Source: Melioribacter sp051488665 (GTDB lineage: Bacteria > Bacteroidota > Ignavibacteria > Ignavibacteriales > Melioribacteraceae). Taken from it: a DNA stretch of 64,000 bases. The notes beneath the pieces were generated by a model. That model saw nothing but the letters and a program-made list of their open reading frames with translations, was not told where the DNA came from and searched no databases. The DNA lies in assembly GCF_051488665.1 (NCBI RefSeq), contig NZ_JBPSEG010000001.1, forward strand, positions 62,001 through 126,000. Reading direction: 5' to 3'. Below, piece after piece: positions 54,301-62,115 of this stretch; positions within the stretch are counted from its first letter, which is position 1; each line of letters begins with the position of its first letter. The position numbers were made by a program, and so were the translations under genes.

Positions 54301-55466
54301 TAAGTTTTATATTTTTCTACGAAGGGCAATGACTTTGTTTCTCGTTTATTAAATAATATATATAAATACCTGTCTAATATTTCCGCTTTTTTTCTCTCTC
54401 CTATTGATATCAACTCGTTTATATATTGTATTGTTTCGTTATAATAATCATACGGTTTGTATTTGAAAGTATCCCTGGTATAAATATTTTCCAATGCGTT
54501 TAATATTCTCGAAGGAATTTTGTCTTTATCAAGTTCCGAAACGTATTTTTCTATACTCTTTTTAATTTCTTTCCTGTACGAAATTGGCGAACGATTATTA
54601 ATCCATTCATTCATCCTGTCTATAAATGCCGGGATATAGCCGCTTCTGTACATAAACGCATTTGTATTTATTGCAATATTCAAACTGTCTCGAAGCGCTT
54701 TTTTAATATCTTCAGGATTAGTCAAATTCAGTAACGGATAAAATTCTTCATATGTATATGAATTAATAAAATTCAGACACGAGCGAGCTGAATCGAGGTA
54801 CATGCCGTCAGGGAAGGCGTTTGTGTCCTGTCCCGGATGAAACCGTGTAACACAAGTTCGTTCGTTAATATATTTTGATACGAATTTGGCAGTAATTCGC
54901 AGCCACATATCAAAATCCTGCGCCTGACGCAAAGTTTCGTCAAACATTCCGACTTTTTCAAAAACTGACGAGTGAGCTGCAAAAGAATTGCCATGAATAT
55001 AATTACCTGCAAAAAATTTTGTAACTTGAAATTCATCAGGTGGAATTGACTGCCACAGGTCTGGCAACGTTTTTTCTTTTGTTTGATCATTGAGATAGTA
55101 AAAATGCGTATAAAAGAATTTTATATTTGGAAATGATTTTATGTCATTATACATAATTTCGAATTTATCTGGCTCGTATAGATCGTCAGAGGAAAGCCAA
55201 CAAATCCATTGACCGTTCGCTCTTTCAATACCATAATTAAGCGCTGATGAAGTGCCGCCATTAACTTTATGATAACACTTAATTCTAGAATCCTTCTTCT
55301 CATATTTACTCATTACATCTGCGGTATTATCCGTACTACCATCGTTAACTATTACAGCTTCCCAATTAAAGTAAGTTTGACTAAGCAGACTATCTATTGC
55401 TTCACTTAGTAGGTGAGCCTGATTGTAAGCGGGTATAATTACCGAAAATTTAATATTACTCTTCAT
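51342..55466 (-). CDS. Giant GT2 - zinc ribbon - GT4 - GT4 - TPR glycosyltransferase
   Basis: 1374 residues, three transferase domains in one chain. A GT2 covers about 1-230 (SVIIPAYNQAHLLSEAID, VNDGSTDNT, SSDDLYEP). A CPAC...CDTC zinc-ribbon-like motif lies near 425-465. GT4 no. 1 lies about 490-870 (GKSGGTIIYTKY, ASWYEGFSLSVLESMASGT). GT4 no. 2 lies about 890-1220 (SISGGNLTIISQAN, YPSYYESWGLPPLEAMASK). TPR units occupy 1270-1374 (NTLEAQQYFEKELNLNPQSS). No membrane helix or signal peptide. It could build a multi-sugar chain on a carrier or on flagellin. Codon use is AT-rich, like its neighbours. Confidence 0.85.
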   Translation of the reverse strand: MKSNIKFSVIIPAYNQAHLLSEAIDSLLSQTYFNWEAVIVNDGSTDNTADVMSKYEKKDSRIKCYHKVNGGTSSALNYGIERANGQWICWLSSDDLYEPDKFEIMYNDIKSFPNIKFFYTHFYYLNDQTKEKTLPDLWQSIPPDEFQVTKFFAGNYIHGNSFAAHSSVFEKVGMFDETLRQAQDFDMWLRITAKFVSKYINERTCVTRFHPGQDTNAFPDGMYLDSARSCLNFINSYTYEEFYPLLNLTNPEDIKKALRDSLNIAINTNAFMYRSGYIPAFIDRMNEWINNRSPISYRKEIKKSIEKYVSELDKDKIPSRILNALENIYTRDTFKYKPYDYYNETIQYINELISIGERKKAEILDRYLYILFNKRETKSLPFVEKYKTYNPKLYLEENENNFSKLPKVSFYKWELEPITYEGKFQYTLGIKCPACNKRILQKDYITVKEESQKITIVCDTCKKGYYFRDDEIHEYLINMPRPDIDETEGHEIAFIARGLKGKSGGTIIYTKYMQWLAEAGCKITVFCDTPKGNWTDIPGKYVQVENYDEIDLTSFKYVFLYTILDIGKILNKIPPEKIIYVCQAYEGYLYGDNFTTTRTDKALFSSLHKIPFYTIVVSEHLKKLIKDKFNKDSYLINNFVDHKIFSPNNDIIKTGKNILFVGNPLQPLKGLRYVLTALQVFQKTQYRLHNLTLNIAAGILTDEMKKMLDNIKNSFEFQVNVFSELDSKQMADLYNYCDLYICASWYEGFSLSVLESMASGTLVVATKNMGAESFLEDNYNGYLVDYDDVQALINILIKALIGKQINKNIIYNGLNTAAKYSEANSKKSFIEFANKYGILEKFKYSADKTEINVVKGNTVDDKFEIIKKRKKFTITYLVNNLSSISGGNLTIISQANMLAAQGHEVKIISFTDKPRGIYLNAEVIKIPDTESMSKYVNKSDIVIATFYLNAHELLKIKSDIKIYFAQGDQFIFDDVDIKKNLKNNRALKTYKLMSDNSYKLNGVKLIANSEYFARIIQKRTGRIPDAIINVGVDMDLFCPRPKQLEGFTARVLVVGPDSMGTDLEPLRFKGITEVKEAIDRIKKENYKITLVRISNTQPDIFKDYDCEFYYNPAPEVKSFLYATADILIYPSYYESWGLPPLEAMASKTAVICTKTIGISEYCEDKKNCLLINPGSADEIYRATKELLDDVKLRNKIAENGYLTALINSKDREFKNLENILYKFYLDNHPELLNEYSDDEKNVFNSEYVASLLNEKKYDEAIRYTEEYLKTVSSDSKSSGIEDVYDLAGNISLIAGNTLEAQQYFEKELNLNPQSSSACFGLGQVFLAQDNPEAAKVMLEWAVKNDPNNGAAADALADVNKLLGYELNHSSLEAS

Positions 55467-55478
55467 TATCGAATCCGA

Positions 55479-55973
55479 TTATTTATTTTTCTCGAATAAG
55501 ACCCAATGCCATGATGCCTTATCCAACGGCCAATATTTATCTTCTGTTTTTAGAATTTTCAAATCAAGCTCTTTTGCAAGCGCCTGTATATCCTCTTTAG
55601 TCCAATTAACACATGGTTCGTATTTTTTTAATTCTGCATCTCTTGTTCCGAATTCAGGTTCCATAAACTGCAGAAGCATTTTGCCTCTATTTGACAACTT
55701 CTCTGCCATGCCTGATATATAGTCTTTGGTCATATCTCGAGTCAAATGCTGAAAAACCGTAATTTCATACACAAAATCGAGCTCTACATTTATATCATAC
55801 CTCCAGGAATCTGCTAATACCGGAGTAAAATTATCGAATCCCTTATTCTTTAAAAAATTAACGGCTTTATTTAATATTTTCCTGCTCACGTCAATGCCAT
55901 ATATATGTTTAACATATGGCGCCATTAGAGCGGACTCTCTTCCGTATCCGCATCCTATGACAGCCACATTCAT
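55479..55973 (-). CDS. SAM-dependent methyltransferase, N-terminus probably shifted
   Basis: 164 residues starting exactly at motif I (MNVAVIGCGYGRES), where other class I methyltransferases have 40-60 residues before it. Motif II is IYGIDVSRK and motif III LDFVYEITVFQHL. The + neighbouring bases up to 56090 contain stretches in other frames that look like the missing part (FENPKTVR, then DNLLYYEDDLELINSFVEL). The last one overlaps this ATG as TGA, so either the gene was broken by frameshifts or the assembly has errors. It may methylate a sugar of the surface glycan. Confidence 0.65.
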   Translation of the reverse strand: MNVAVIGCGYGRESALMAPYVKHIYGIDVSRKILNKAVNFLKNKGFDNFTPVLADSWRYDINVELDFVYEITVFQHLTRDMTKDYISGMAEKLSNRGKMLLQFMEPEFGTRDAELKKYEPCVNWTKEDIQALAKELDLKILKTEDKYWPLDKASWHWVLFEKNK

Positions 55974-56127
55974 ATATTTATTAATTCTACAAAACTATTG
56001 ATAAGCTCCAGATCATCTTCATAATAAAGTAAGTTATCCGAACTGTTTTAGGGTTTTCAAAATAATTATCGTTTTGCAATTGTCTCTAATTTTATAGATT
56101 ACTAGATGAACTCATCCCTTTTGCGGT

Positions 56128-57312
56128 TCATTCTTTTTGTGTTAATAAAAAATATTCAGCTTTCAATTCCGAGTCATCAGGATGGGATTCCAAATAACGG
56201 TCAATAATATTTACAGCTAATTCTATATTATTCTCTGCTTTTAGTATTTCTAAATAATTTAGAACATAAACGCGATTATGTCTATCCAATTCATACGACT
56301 TTTGAAGAAATTCACGAGCATTTTTTCTGTTCCCCCTGTTCCATTCTATAACGCCCAGATTGTTAAGAGCTTCTGTATTATTAGCATTAATTTCCAGTAC
56401 TCTTTTAAAATATCTTTCAGCTTCTTCAACATTATCTTCATATGACATTACCATCTCACCTAATTTCACCAATGATTCTTCCAGTTCCCTTGTAGAGATA
56501 ATACTATCTCCCTTTATCCCTGAAATATTCTCAGAAATATTTTTCATAGCATAAGATGTAGACGCTTCATCCATTTCTCCTTCTTTCATGTGATAGACAA
56601 TCGAGTCAAAAGATGTAATATGCTTTACGCCAAGTTTAGCTAATTTATCGAAGAAATATTCATCTCCATAAAAAGCAACATCATCAAAACTTTTTCCAGC
56701 AATGTTACCCTCCGGATATAAACCTGCTTTCATTGCAACATCTTTAAAAAGCATACAGGGCATATAAGCCCCACCTTCCTTAATTCCAGTACTTCTAACT
56801 TTATTAGCGTAAGAAAGGAATTCATCTTTTTTAAAGTTGGTTGGATGGTCACCAAATTCACCATGATATGCTCCGGGGAAAATTCCATGTTTAGGATGCT
56901 TTCTTTCCACTAGTTGAGAGCATACTACTGAATTTGGAGAACTATATTTTATAAGATTTTCTAACCAATCCGGAGAAAAATAATTATCACTATTTACTAA
57001 TACTACTAAATCTCCTTGCGCTTTTCTTATAGCTTCGTTCCAACCACGATAAACCCTATGAATATACTCTGGTTTTGCATATCCCATCTTAAACAATTCT
57101 TCTTCTGTTCTCCTGGGGTTAATATTAATATAGAATTTATATCCTTTAGCTGTTAAATAATCAACAAGATCTCCCTCAGGATCATTTGCTATAAAAAAGA
57201 ATTCTGCTTCACCTCTCTTAATCATCGGAGTAAATTCATTGACAGATTCATAAACCCAATCAGCAAATTTCTTTGATTTATATATTAAAGAAGCAATTGA
57301 TATTTTTACCAT
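56128..57312 (-). CDS. GT2-type glycosyltransferase with C-terminal TPRs
   Basis: 394 residues. The N-terminal GT2-like region (about 1-260) includes ISIASLIYKSKKFADWV, a LVVLVNSDNYFSPDW motif (DxD-like, near 105) and a tryptophan/aspartate-rich acceptor region. Residues 285-390 are TPR-like (AERYFKRVLEINANNTEALN). It starts inside the preceding glycosyltransferase gene (7-base overlap). Likely part of the same glycan pathway. Confidence 0.78.
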   Translation of the reverse strand: MVKISIASLIYKSKKFADWVYESVNEFTPMIKRGEAEFFFIANDPEGDLVDYLTAKGYKFYININPRRTEEELFKMGYAKPEYIHRVYRGWNEAIRKAQGDLVVLVNSDNYFSPDWLENLIKYSSPNSVVCSQLVERKHPKHGIFPGAYHGEFGDHPTNFKKDEFLSYANKVRSTGIKEGGAYMPCMLFKDVAMKAGLYPEGNIAGKSFDDVAFYGDEYFFDKLAKLGVKHITSFDSIVYHMKEGEMDEASTSYAMKNISENISGIKGDSIISTRELEESLVKLGEMVMSYEDNVEEAERYFKRVLEINANNTEALNNLGVIEWNRGNRKNAREFLQKSYELDRHNRVYVLNYLEILKAENNIELAVNIIDRYLESHPDDSELKAEYFLLTQKE

Positions 57313-57455
57313 TGAATACCCCTCTCATTAAAATATTTTTGCCATGTTATTTTTACAGTTTTTCTATCCCATCCCAACCTAAAAATATCTTCTCTTGTAT
57401 TTTGAGATGGAACAAAATCTTTCTCCATATTATCCAAAATAACTATCGGAAGATT
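57306..57455 (-). pseudogene. C-terminal extension of GT4 gene beyond an in-frame TGA
   Basis: The frame of the GT4 gene remains open for 49 codons beyond the TGA at 57456-57458 and encodes NLPIVILDNMEKDFVPSQN and a further 30 residues, ending at TAA 57306. This continues the family's EAMAC-type donor-binding motif exactly where the Cys is replaced by the stop. It also makes a normal 7-base overlap with the next gene, so the extended frame was the natural gene. Confidence 0.7.
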
Positions 57456-58142
57456 TCATGCCATTGCTTCCCATTCTATCATATAAAAAGGTTGAAGCAT
57501 ACCGCAACTTAAATAAAAATCTGCTGCATTCATCAGCTCTGCTAATTGTTGTTGAGAAACTTTCACAAAATTACTTGCCCCATTTAAGAAAGATGCTTCA
57601 GAATCTTGTTTCCATACAATTATCCAATAAATATCACTATTTTCTTGAGCATATTTCTTTAGTCTTTCAAATCCTTTCATTGGATGCGTAGTTCCTCCCC
57701 AAATACCGATTTTTTTATCGAGTGGAAGATTGTATTTATTACGTAATGATTTTTTTTCTCCTGACGGGCTAAATAAGTCAGTATCAACTCCGATTGGTAT
57801 TACATCAACAGAACCAAATTGTTCATAGTACTTTTTAGCAAGCGGTGTAGCGACTACTCTATAAGTAGAATATTTTGCCGTACTATTAATTTTTTTAATC
57901 TTTTCATCCCATTCATTAGAACTGAATACCACTTTCATTTCAGGAATTAGTTCCCATAGTAAAGCTATACTTTTAGATGGGAAAACATTTAATGGGCCTA
58001 AAGTTGAATATCTTAGTACAACATCGTTTGGATACATTACTTGAGGAATTGCGAATGCACTATTTGGAAATTCTCTCTTGAACCATGTCCAAAAGGTATC
58101 TTCTCCCAAACCACTTATAACTTCTGCATTTAAGAATATCAT
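57456..58142 (-). CDS. GT4-family glycosyltransferase, interrupted by TGA
   Basis: 228 residues up to an in-frame TGA. A second Rossmann domain of GT-B type: PIGVDTDLFSPSG near 115, GIWGGTTHPMKGFE near 145, and EWEAMA at the very end, where relatives read EAMACxxPVI. The normal protein would be about 278 residues (frame continues to 57306). The N-terminal acceptor domain is short, and no longer upstream frame was seen (the neighbouring methyltransferase overlaps by four bases). Nucleotide-sugar donor is unknown. Confidence 0.72.
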   Translation of the reverse strand: MIFLNAEVISGLGEDTFWTWFKREFPNSAFAIPQVMYPNDVVLRYSTLGPLNVFPSKSIALLWELIPEMKVVFSSNEWDEKIKKINSTAKYSTYRVVATPLAKKYYEQFGSVDVIPIGVDTDLFSPSGEKKSLRNKYNLPLDKKIGIWGGTTHPMKGFERLKKYAQENSDIYWIIVWKQDSEASFLNGASNFVKVSQQQLAELMNAADFYLSCGMLQPFYMIEWEAMA

Positions 58143-58582
58143 TTTAGTATCTCATCTTTTTGCAAGATAATATGCAACGAAGGATATTTTTGTGGTACTA
58201 CTTCTTTTTTAATTAGATTCCAAAAACTTCCACGCCTATAGTAATATTGAGAATCCCTATCGAGAAATACATTAAAACTATTATCATTAAAAAATATCCT
58301 ATGAGTTGGATCATCTGTAATACCCATAGGTACAATTATATCAAAAATCCCCTTAGGCTTTAAAACTCTCCATACCTCTTCTATTATGAATAAAAAATCA
58401 TAGGGATCTAAATGCTCTAAAAAATGATAAGCTCTTACTTCCTCGACAATATTAGAAGAATATGGTAGTCCTCTTGTAACATCTCTTACAATATCGGGTT
58501 TTACGGATACATCTTTATCAATATTTATATAACCTTTTTCAGGATATATACCGCAACCAAGATTTAATTTAACTATCTCCAT
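58139..58582 (-). CDS. SAM-dependent methyltransferase
   Basis: 147 residues, short for the fold. Motif I LNLGCGIYPEKGYINID, and the HFLEHLDPYD stretch with WRVLKPKGIFDIIVP, are characteristic of a small class of predicted methyltransferases in polysaccharide loci. It overlaps the GT4 gene by four bases. The substrate is probably a sugar or carrier; unknown. Confidence 0.8.
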   Translation of the reverse strand: MEIVKLNLGCGIYPEKGYINIDKDVSVKPDIVRDVTRGLPYSSNIVEEVRAYHFLEHLDPYDFLFIIEEVWRVLKPKGIFDIIVPMGITDDPTHRIFFNDNSFNVFLDRDSQYYYRRGSFWNLIKKEVVPQKYPSLHIILQKDEILK

Positions 58583-58677
58583 TTTCTTATCCCATGAAAA
58601 ATTTGCAATCTATTAGCTTTATTTATTTGCGTTAATTGTAATAATCACCCATTTTTTAAGTTTATTATAATATTTTA

Positions 58678-59496
58678 TTACACCTCAATACCCTGAAAAA
58701 ACTCTTTCATTTCTTCAATTTGCCGCCGTAACGGCTTGACGGCAACAATACCGGATAAACCGTATACCGAGTCCAAGCTTCTGTCGACGGCGCTTTCCGC
58801 ATTAACGGGATTTATCTTCAGATTCAGATTATAGACTTCGTTAAATATTTTAAGCAGTTCGTATTTATTTACCGTATCCGGAGAAAAGATGTGATAAATG
58901 CCTTTTTTGTAGTGCCCGTCGATAAGAATTTTTTCAATAACCTCGGCTAAGTAGAGAGTAGTGACGCCGTTCCATCGATGATTTGTAAAACCGTTTACTT
59001 CTTTGCCCGCCTGGCTTTTTGCCCACTCGAGCAGCGAACGACTGTTGTCTTTTTCTTCTCCTATGATTGATGTTCTCAATACCATGCAATCATTTGTTTC
59101 TCCCGCGTTTTTACTTAAACCGTACAAATCATCCGCGTCGAAATAATCCGTTTCCGTATATTTCCCTTTTTTTCCGGTGTAAACGCAATCCGTTGTAATA
59201 TGAATGCATTTTATATTTTTCTTATTGCAAAGTTTTGCAAGATTACGAGGGAACATGGAATTGATTCTCAAAACCGACTCAACGCTGTTTTTGGCTATTG
59301 TGGGTTTTATCACTCCCGCACAATTAATTACTGCTTCCGAATTCTCGATTAAACTTTCGAGTTTATCGATCGAATCGTTGGCTATATCGAATTCCCTTCT
59401 GGTAATTTCCGTAACATCGTATCCTTTTTTCAGAAAATACGAACTTACTGCATAGCCCAGCATACCGTTTGCGCCTATAACGGATATTTTTTTCAT
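58678..59496 (-). CDS. RmlD-like sugar-nucleotide reductase
   Basis: 272 residues. SDR of the extended type: GANGMLGYAVSSYF (Rossmann), HITTDCVYTGKKG and the YGLSKNAGE active-site Tyr/Lys. The substrate-binding half matches RmlD-type dTDP-4-dehydrorhamnose reductases (FTNHRWNGVTTLYLAEVI). It reduces a 4-keto nucleotide sugar. It lies one base after the cupin epimerase gene, in an operon with two other sugar enzymes. Confidence 0.82.
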   Translation of the reverse strand: MKKISVIGANGMLGYAVSSYFLKKGYDVTEITRREFDIANDSIDKLESLIENSEAVINCAGVIKPTIAKNSVESVLRINSMFPRNLAKLCNKKNIKCIHITTDCVYTGKKGKYTETDYFDADDLYGLSKNAGETNDCMVLRTSIIGEEKDNSRSLLEWAKSQAGKEVNGFTNHRWNGVTTLYLAEVIEKILIDGHYKKGIYHIFSPDTVNKYELLKIFNEVYNLNLKINPVNAESAVDRSLDSVYGLSGIVAVKPLRRQIEEMKEFFQGIEV

Positions 59497-59497
59497 T

Positions 59498-59947
59498 TTA
59501 TCTCTCCTCTATTTCCCATGGATTCCAATAACGAGCTTCGTAACGATAGTCGTCATTGATACTTTCTTTTAATTCCGACGTCGAATAAAAAATCAGTTTG
59601 GCGTCTTCGGTTAACGTCATAAAACCGTTTGCATAGCCGGACGGAATATATAGCACCGCCGGCGTTTTTTCGGAAAGTACAAATCTATGGACTTCCAAAT
59701 CCTTAGAAGGTTTATCCCAGTTATCGATTTTGACCGCTCCGATTATCGCAGCGCCTTTAACCGCCGTAACATATTTAGCTTCTTTTTTGTGAGCATGCCA
59801 TGCGCGTACAAAACCCCTGCGATGATTATCCACAATATAGAATCTTTTGACATCCTTAAAATTAAAGTCGTTAACAAAGCTCACAGAGCCCCTGTCATCG
59901 ACAGCTATGCCTCCTTTAATCAACACCGGTTTTAATTCTTCAGTCAT
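59498..59947 (-). CDS. RmlC/WxcM-like cupin sugar epimerase or isomerase
   Basis: 149 residues, double-stranded beta-helix. Key stretches are RRGFVRAWHAHKKEAKY (His-containing cupin motif near 45-60) and VLYIPSGYANGFMTLTEDA near 95-115, as in dTDP-4-dehydrorhamnose 3,5-epimerase and WxcM-like ketoisomerases. The start overlaps the SDR epimerase stop (ATGA). It acts on a 4-keto nucleotide sugar in the same pathway. Confidence 0.8.
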   Translation of the reverse strand: MTEELKPVLIKGGIAVDDRGSVSFVNDFNFKDVKRFYIVDNHRRGFVRAWHAHKKEAKYVTAVKGAAIIGAVKIDNWDKPSKDLEVHRFVLSEKTPAVLYIPSGYANGFMTLTEDAKLIFYSTSELKESINDDYRYEARYWNPWEIEER

Positions 59948-60918
59948 GCCGCTTCTACCTCTTTGAATTTTTCGGACATCAATTCGTTGTAATGTTCTTT
60001 CAAGTAAGCCTGATTAGAATATCGCGGGCTCTTCAAATCTTTGATCCTTTTGGTTTCCACAAGATATTTAAGCTCTTCTATCCCTTCGTCGATAGAATGA
60101 ACGGATTTAAATCCGAAAGTATCTTTGGCTTTTTGCGCTGAGACTCTGTAATTACGGGTATCCTGGAAAGGCATGTCCGTATGTTCAATAATCAAGTCGG
60201 GGAAATGCATTCTTACCTGATATGCCAGGTCCATAATTCTTACATTCTGTCTTGCCAGATTAAATATTCCTTTGTGTTCCGTTTCAATATTTTGGACTAC
60301 AGCCCTGGCTACGTCTTTCACGTGCAGAAGAGGTCTGAACTGGTCGCCTCCGAATACGTTAATCTGTCCTTCCACATATGCCCTTACAGTTAATATATTT
60401 ACCACCAAATCGAGCCTTATTCTAGAATATAAATCGCCGACGCCGAAAAGAGTGCCAAGTCTGAATATCATTGCATTTTTATGTTTCAAAAATTTTTCGG
60501 CATTCAGCTTTGTTTCGGCATAGAGCGACAGAGGATTAGTAGGCGAGTTTTCATCCAGTTCTTTATCCTGAGCGCCGTAGACCGAACAAGTCGACATAAA
60601 AATTATTCTGCCGTCGTAATTATCGGCAAGCCAGGAAACAGAATCCTGATTAATTGATTTGGTCAACTGAGGATTCAGCTGACACGCGCCGTCGCCAACG
60701 ATAGCCGCAAGCCAGACTACAGCGTCTGCCCAATCCAGTTGAGGTTTAAGTTTATCGGCGTCCCTTACGTCTCCGTAGACAAAATCGACCGGTTTCCTGA
60801 ATGAATCTTCATAAAGCAGAGCGTCATAAACGCGAACATTATAATTGGAATCGAGGAGCAAATCGGTTATAGCGCCGCCCACATATCCTGCTCCGCCCAC
60901 TACCAATACGTTTTTCAT
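59944..60918 (-). CDS. NAD-dependent nucleotide-sugar epimerase/dehydratase
   Basis: 324 residues, extended SDR. NAD motif VGGAGYVGGAITDLL, catalytic region MSTCSVYG and YAETKLNAEKF (Tyr/Lys near 150). Length and motifs resemble GalE/WbpP-type 4-epimerases. It overlaps the upstream WecB-like gene by four bases. Together they convert a UDP- or dTDP-sugar to a modified form for the glycosyltransferases. Confidence 0.88.
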   Translation of the reverse strand: MKNVLVVGGAGYVGGAITDLLLDSNYNVRVYDALLYEDSFRKPVDFVYGDVRDADKLKPQLDWADAVVWLAAIVGDGACQLNPQLTKSINQDSVSWLADNYDGRIIFMSTCSVYGAQDKELDENSPTNPLSLYAETKLNAEKFLKHKNAMIFRLGTLFGVGDLYSRIRLDLVVNILTVRAYVEGQINVFGGDQFRPLLHVKDVARAVVQNIETEHKGIFNLARQNVRIMDLAYQVRMHFPDLIIEHTDMPFQDTRNYRVSAQKAKDTFGFKSVHSIDEGIEELKYLVETKRIKDLKSPRYSNQAYLKEHYNELMSEKFKEVEAA

Positions 60919-61991
60919 TTTGTATTCCTCTTTATTATTCTTATAATTTTATCGGATGTTTTGCCGTTTCCCAGCCATTTGATATTATCTTTTGAGACGG
61001 AATAGCTGTCAAAAAACTTTACGGTCTCCTTTACCATCCTGCCGACAGGTCTTGTTTCTCCGATCAAAATACTGTTTCCGTTTTCAAGAGATTCAGGACG
61101 CTCAGTAAAATTTCTTGGGACTGCAACCGGCACCCCGAGTAACGGGCACTCTTCCTGGCTGGTTCCGGAATCTGAAACAACTCCGTAAGCATTGTATTGA
61201 AGTCTCAAATAATCGAGAAAACCGTAAGGTCCGGAGAGTTTGATATATTTTTTATCGTTCAGCAATTTATATTTTCTGATTAATTTCAGAGCCCTGTTAA
61301 ATTTTACCAGCCTTACTTCCATCCCCAATTTTTTCCCCAATGCATCGAGGTATTCGAGGATATGATTATATTGCGAAGGGCTGCTTAAATTTTCATTTCT
61401 GTGAATATCCGCTACAATAAAATTACGTTCTCTCGGTCCTGTCGGAAGGTATTCTTTAACTACTTCAACAATAGTATTGCCTACAACATGAATTTGCGAA
61501 GGATTTTTATTTTCTTTAATCAATCTCTCCTTATATAAAGGGGTATAGACGAATACCAGATCGGATACATAATCGCAAATTACCCTGTTGACTTCTTCAG
61601 GCATTCTCCTGTCGTACGAGCGCATTCCCCCTTCGATGTGGGCGATTTTATAACCTTCCTTGAACAACGGAGCGCTAACGAGCGCCGAATTCGAATCGCC
61701 CAAAAAAATAACCCAATCGGGATCGATTTTTTTCCTTTTTAGCAAATAGATTACTTCTTTTGATAAATAGGATAATTGTTCGTAATGATTTCTGCTGTTT
61801 TTACCGGTTTGGAGAGTAAAATCGGGTTTTCTAATTTTAAGTTCCTGGAAAAAAATCCGGCTCAATTCATCGTCGTAATGCTGTCCGGTATGAATCATTA
61901 TATGGTCAAAATTTTCATCAAGTTTTTCGAAAACTTTGCTCATTCTGATAAAATCGGGACGAATCCCTGTAATGGTTACAATTTTCGCCAT
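60915..61991 (-). CDS. UDP-GlcNAc 2-epimerase family protein (WecB-like)
   Basis: 358 residues. TGIRPDFIRMSKV near the start, GQHYDDELSRIFF near 40, HIEGGMRSYDRRMPEEVNR near 110-130, and SDSGTSQEECPLLGVPV near 265-280 match the non-hydrolysing 2-epimerases. It converts UDP-GlcNAc to UDP-ManNAc or acts on a related UDP-sugar. First gene of a four-gene sugar operon ending in an RmlD-like reductase. The motif DSGTSQEE is divergent from the usual DSGGIQEE. Confidence 0.85.
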   Translation of the reverse strand: MAKIVTITGIRPDFIRMSKVFEKLDENFDHIMIHTGQHYDDELSRIFFQELKIRKPDFTLQTGKNSRNHYEQLSYLSKEVIYLLKRKKIDPDWVIFLGDSNSALVSAPLFKEGYKIAHIEGGMRSYDRRMPEEVNRVICDYVSDLVFVYTPLYKERLIKENKNPSQIHVVGNTIVEVVKEYLPTGPRERNFIVADIHRNENLSSPSQYNHILEYLDALGKKLGMEVRLVKFNRALKLIRKYKLLNDKKYIKLSGPYGFLDYLRLQYNAYGVVSDSGTSQEECPLLGVPVAVPRNFTERPESLENGNSILIGETRPVGRMVKETVKFFDSYSVSKDNIKWLGNGKTSDKIIRIIKRNTK

Positions 61992-62090
61992 AAATCCTTC
62001 AGTTTCTTACATGAAAAGCAAATACTGTACCAGATAAAAAAGCGGCTTTTTGTAAAATTTGATAAGTTTTTATGATTAATAATAGAGATG

Positions 62091-62106
62091 TGGCTAATAT
62101 TAGCCA
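62091..62106. promoter_or_regulatory. Perfect 16-bp palindrome
   Basis: TGGCTAATATTAGCCA, identical to its reverse complement, lies between the 610-residue gene and the WecB-like gene. It is too short and lacks a U-tract to be a strong terminator and is placed to be an operator for the sugar operon. Speculative. Confidence 0.4.
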
Positions 62107-62115
62107 GACTGGTTA

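Noticed and set aside
57456..57458. TGA as a selenocysteine codon
   Set aside because: It occupies a Cys position, but the following hairpin is weak and nothing else in the window supports selenocysteine synthesis; kept only as a low-probability alternative.
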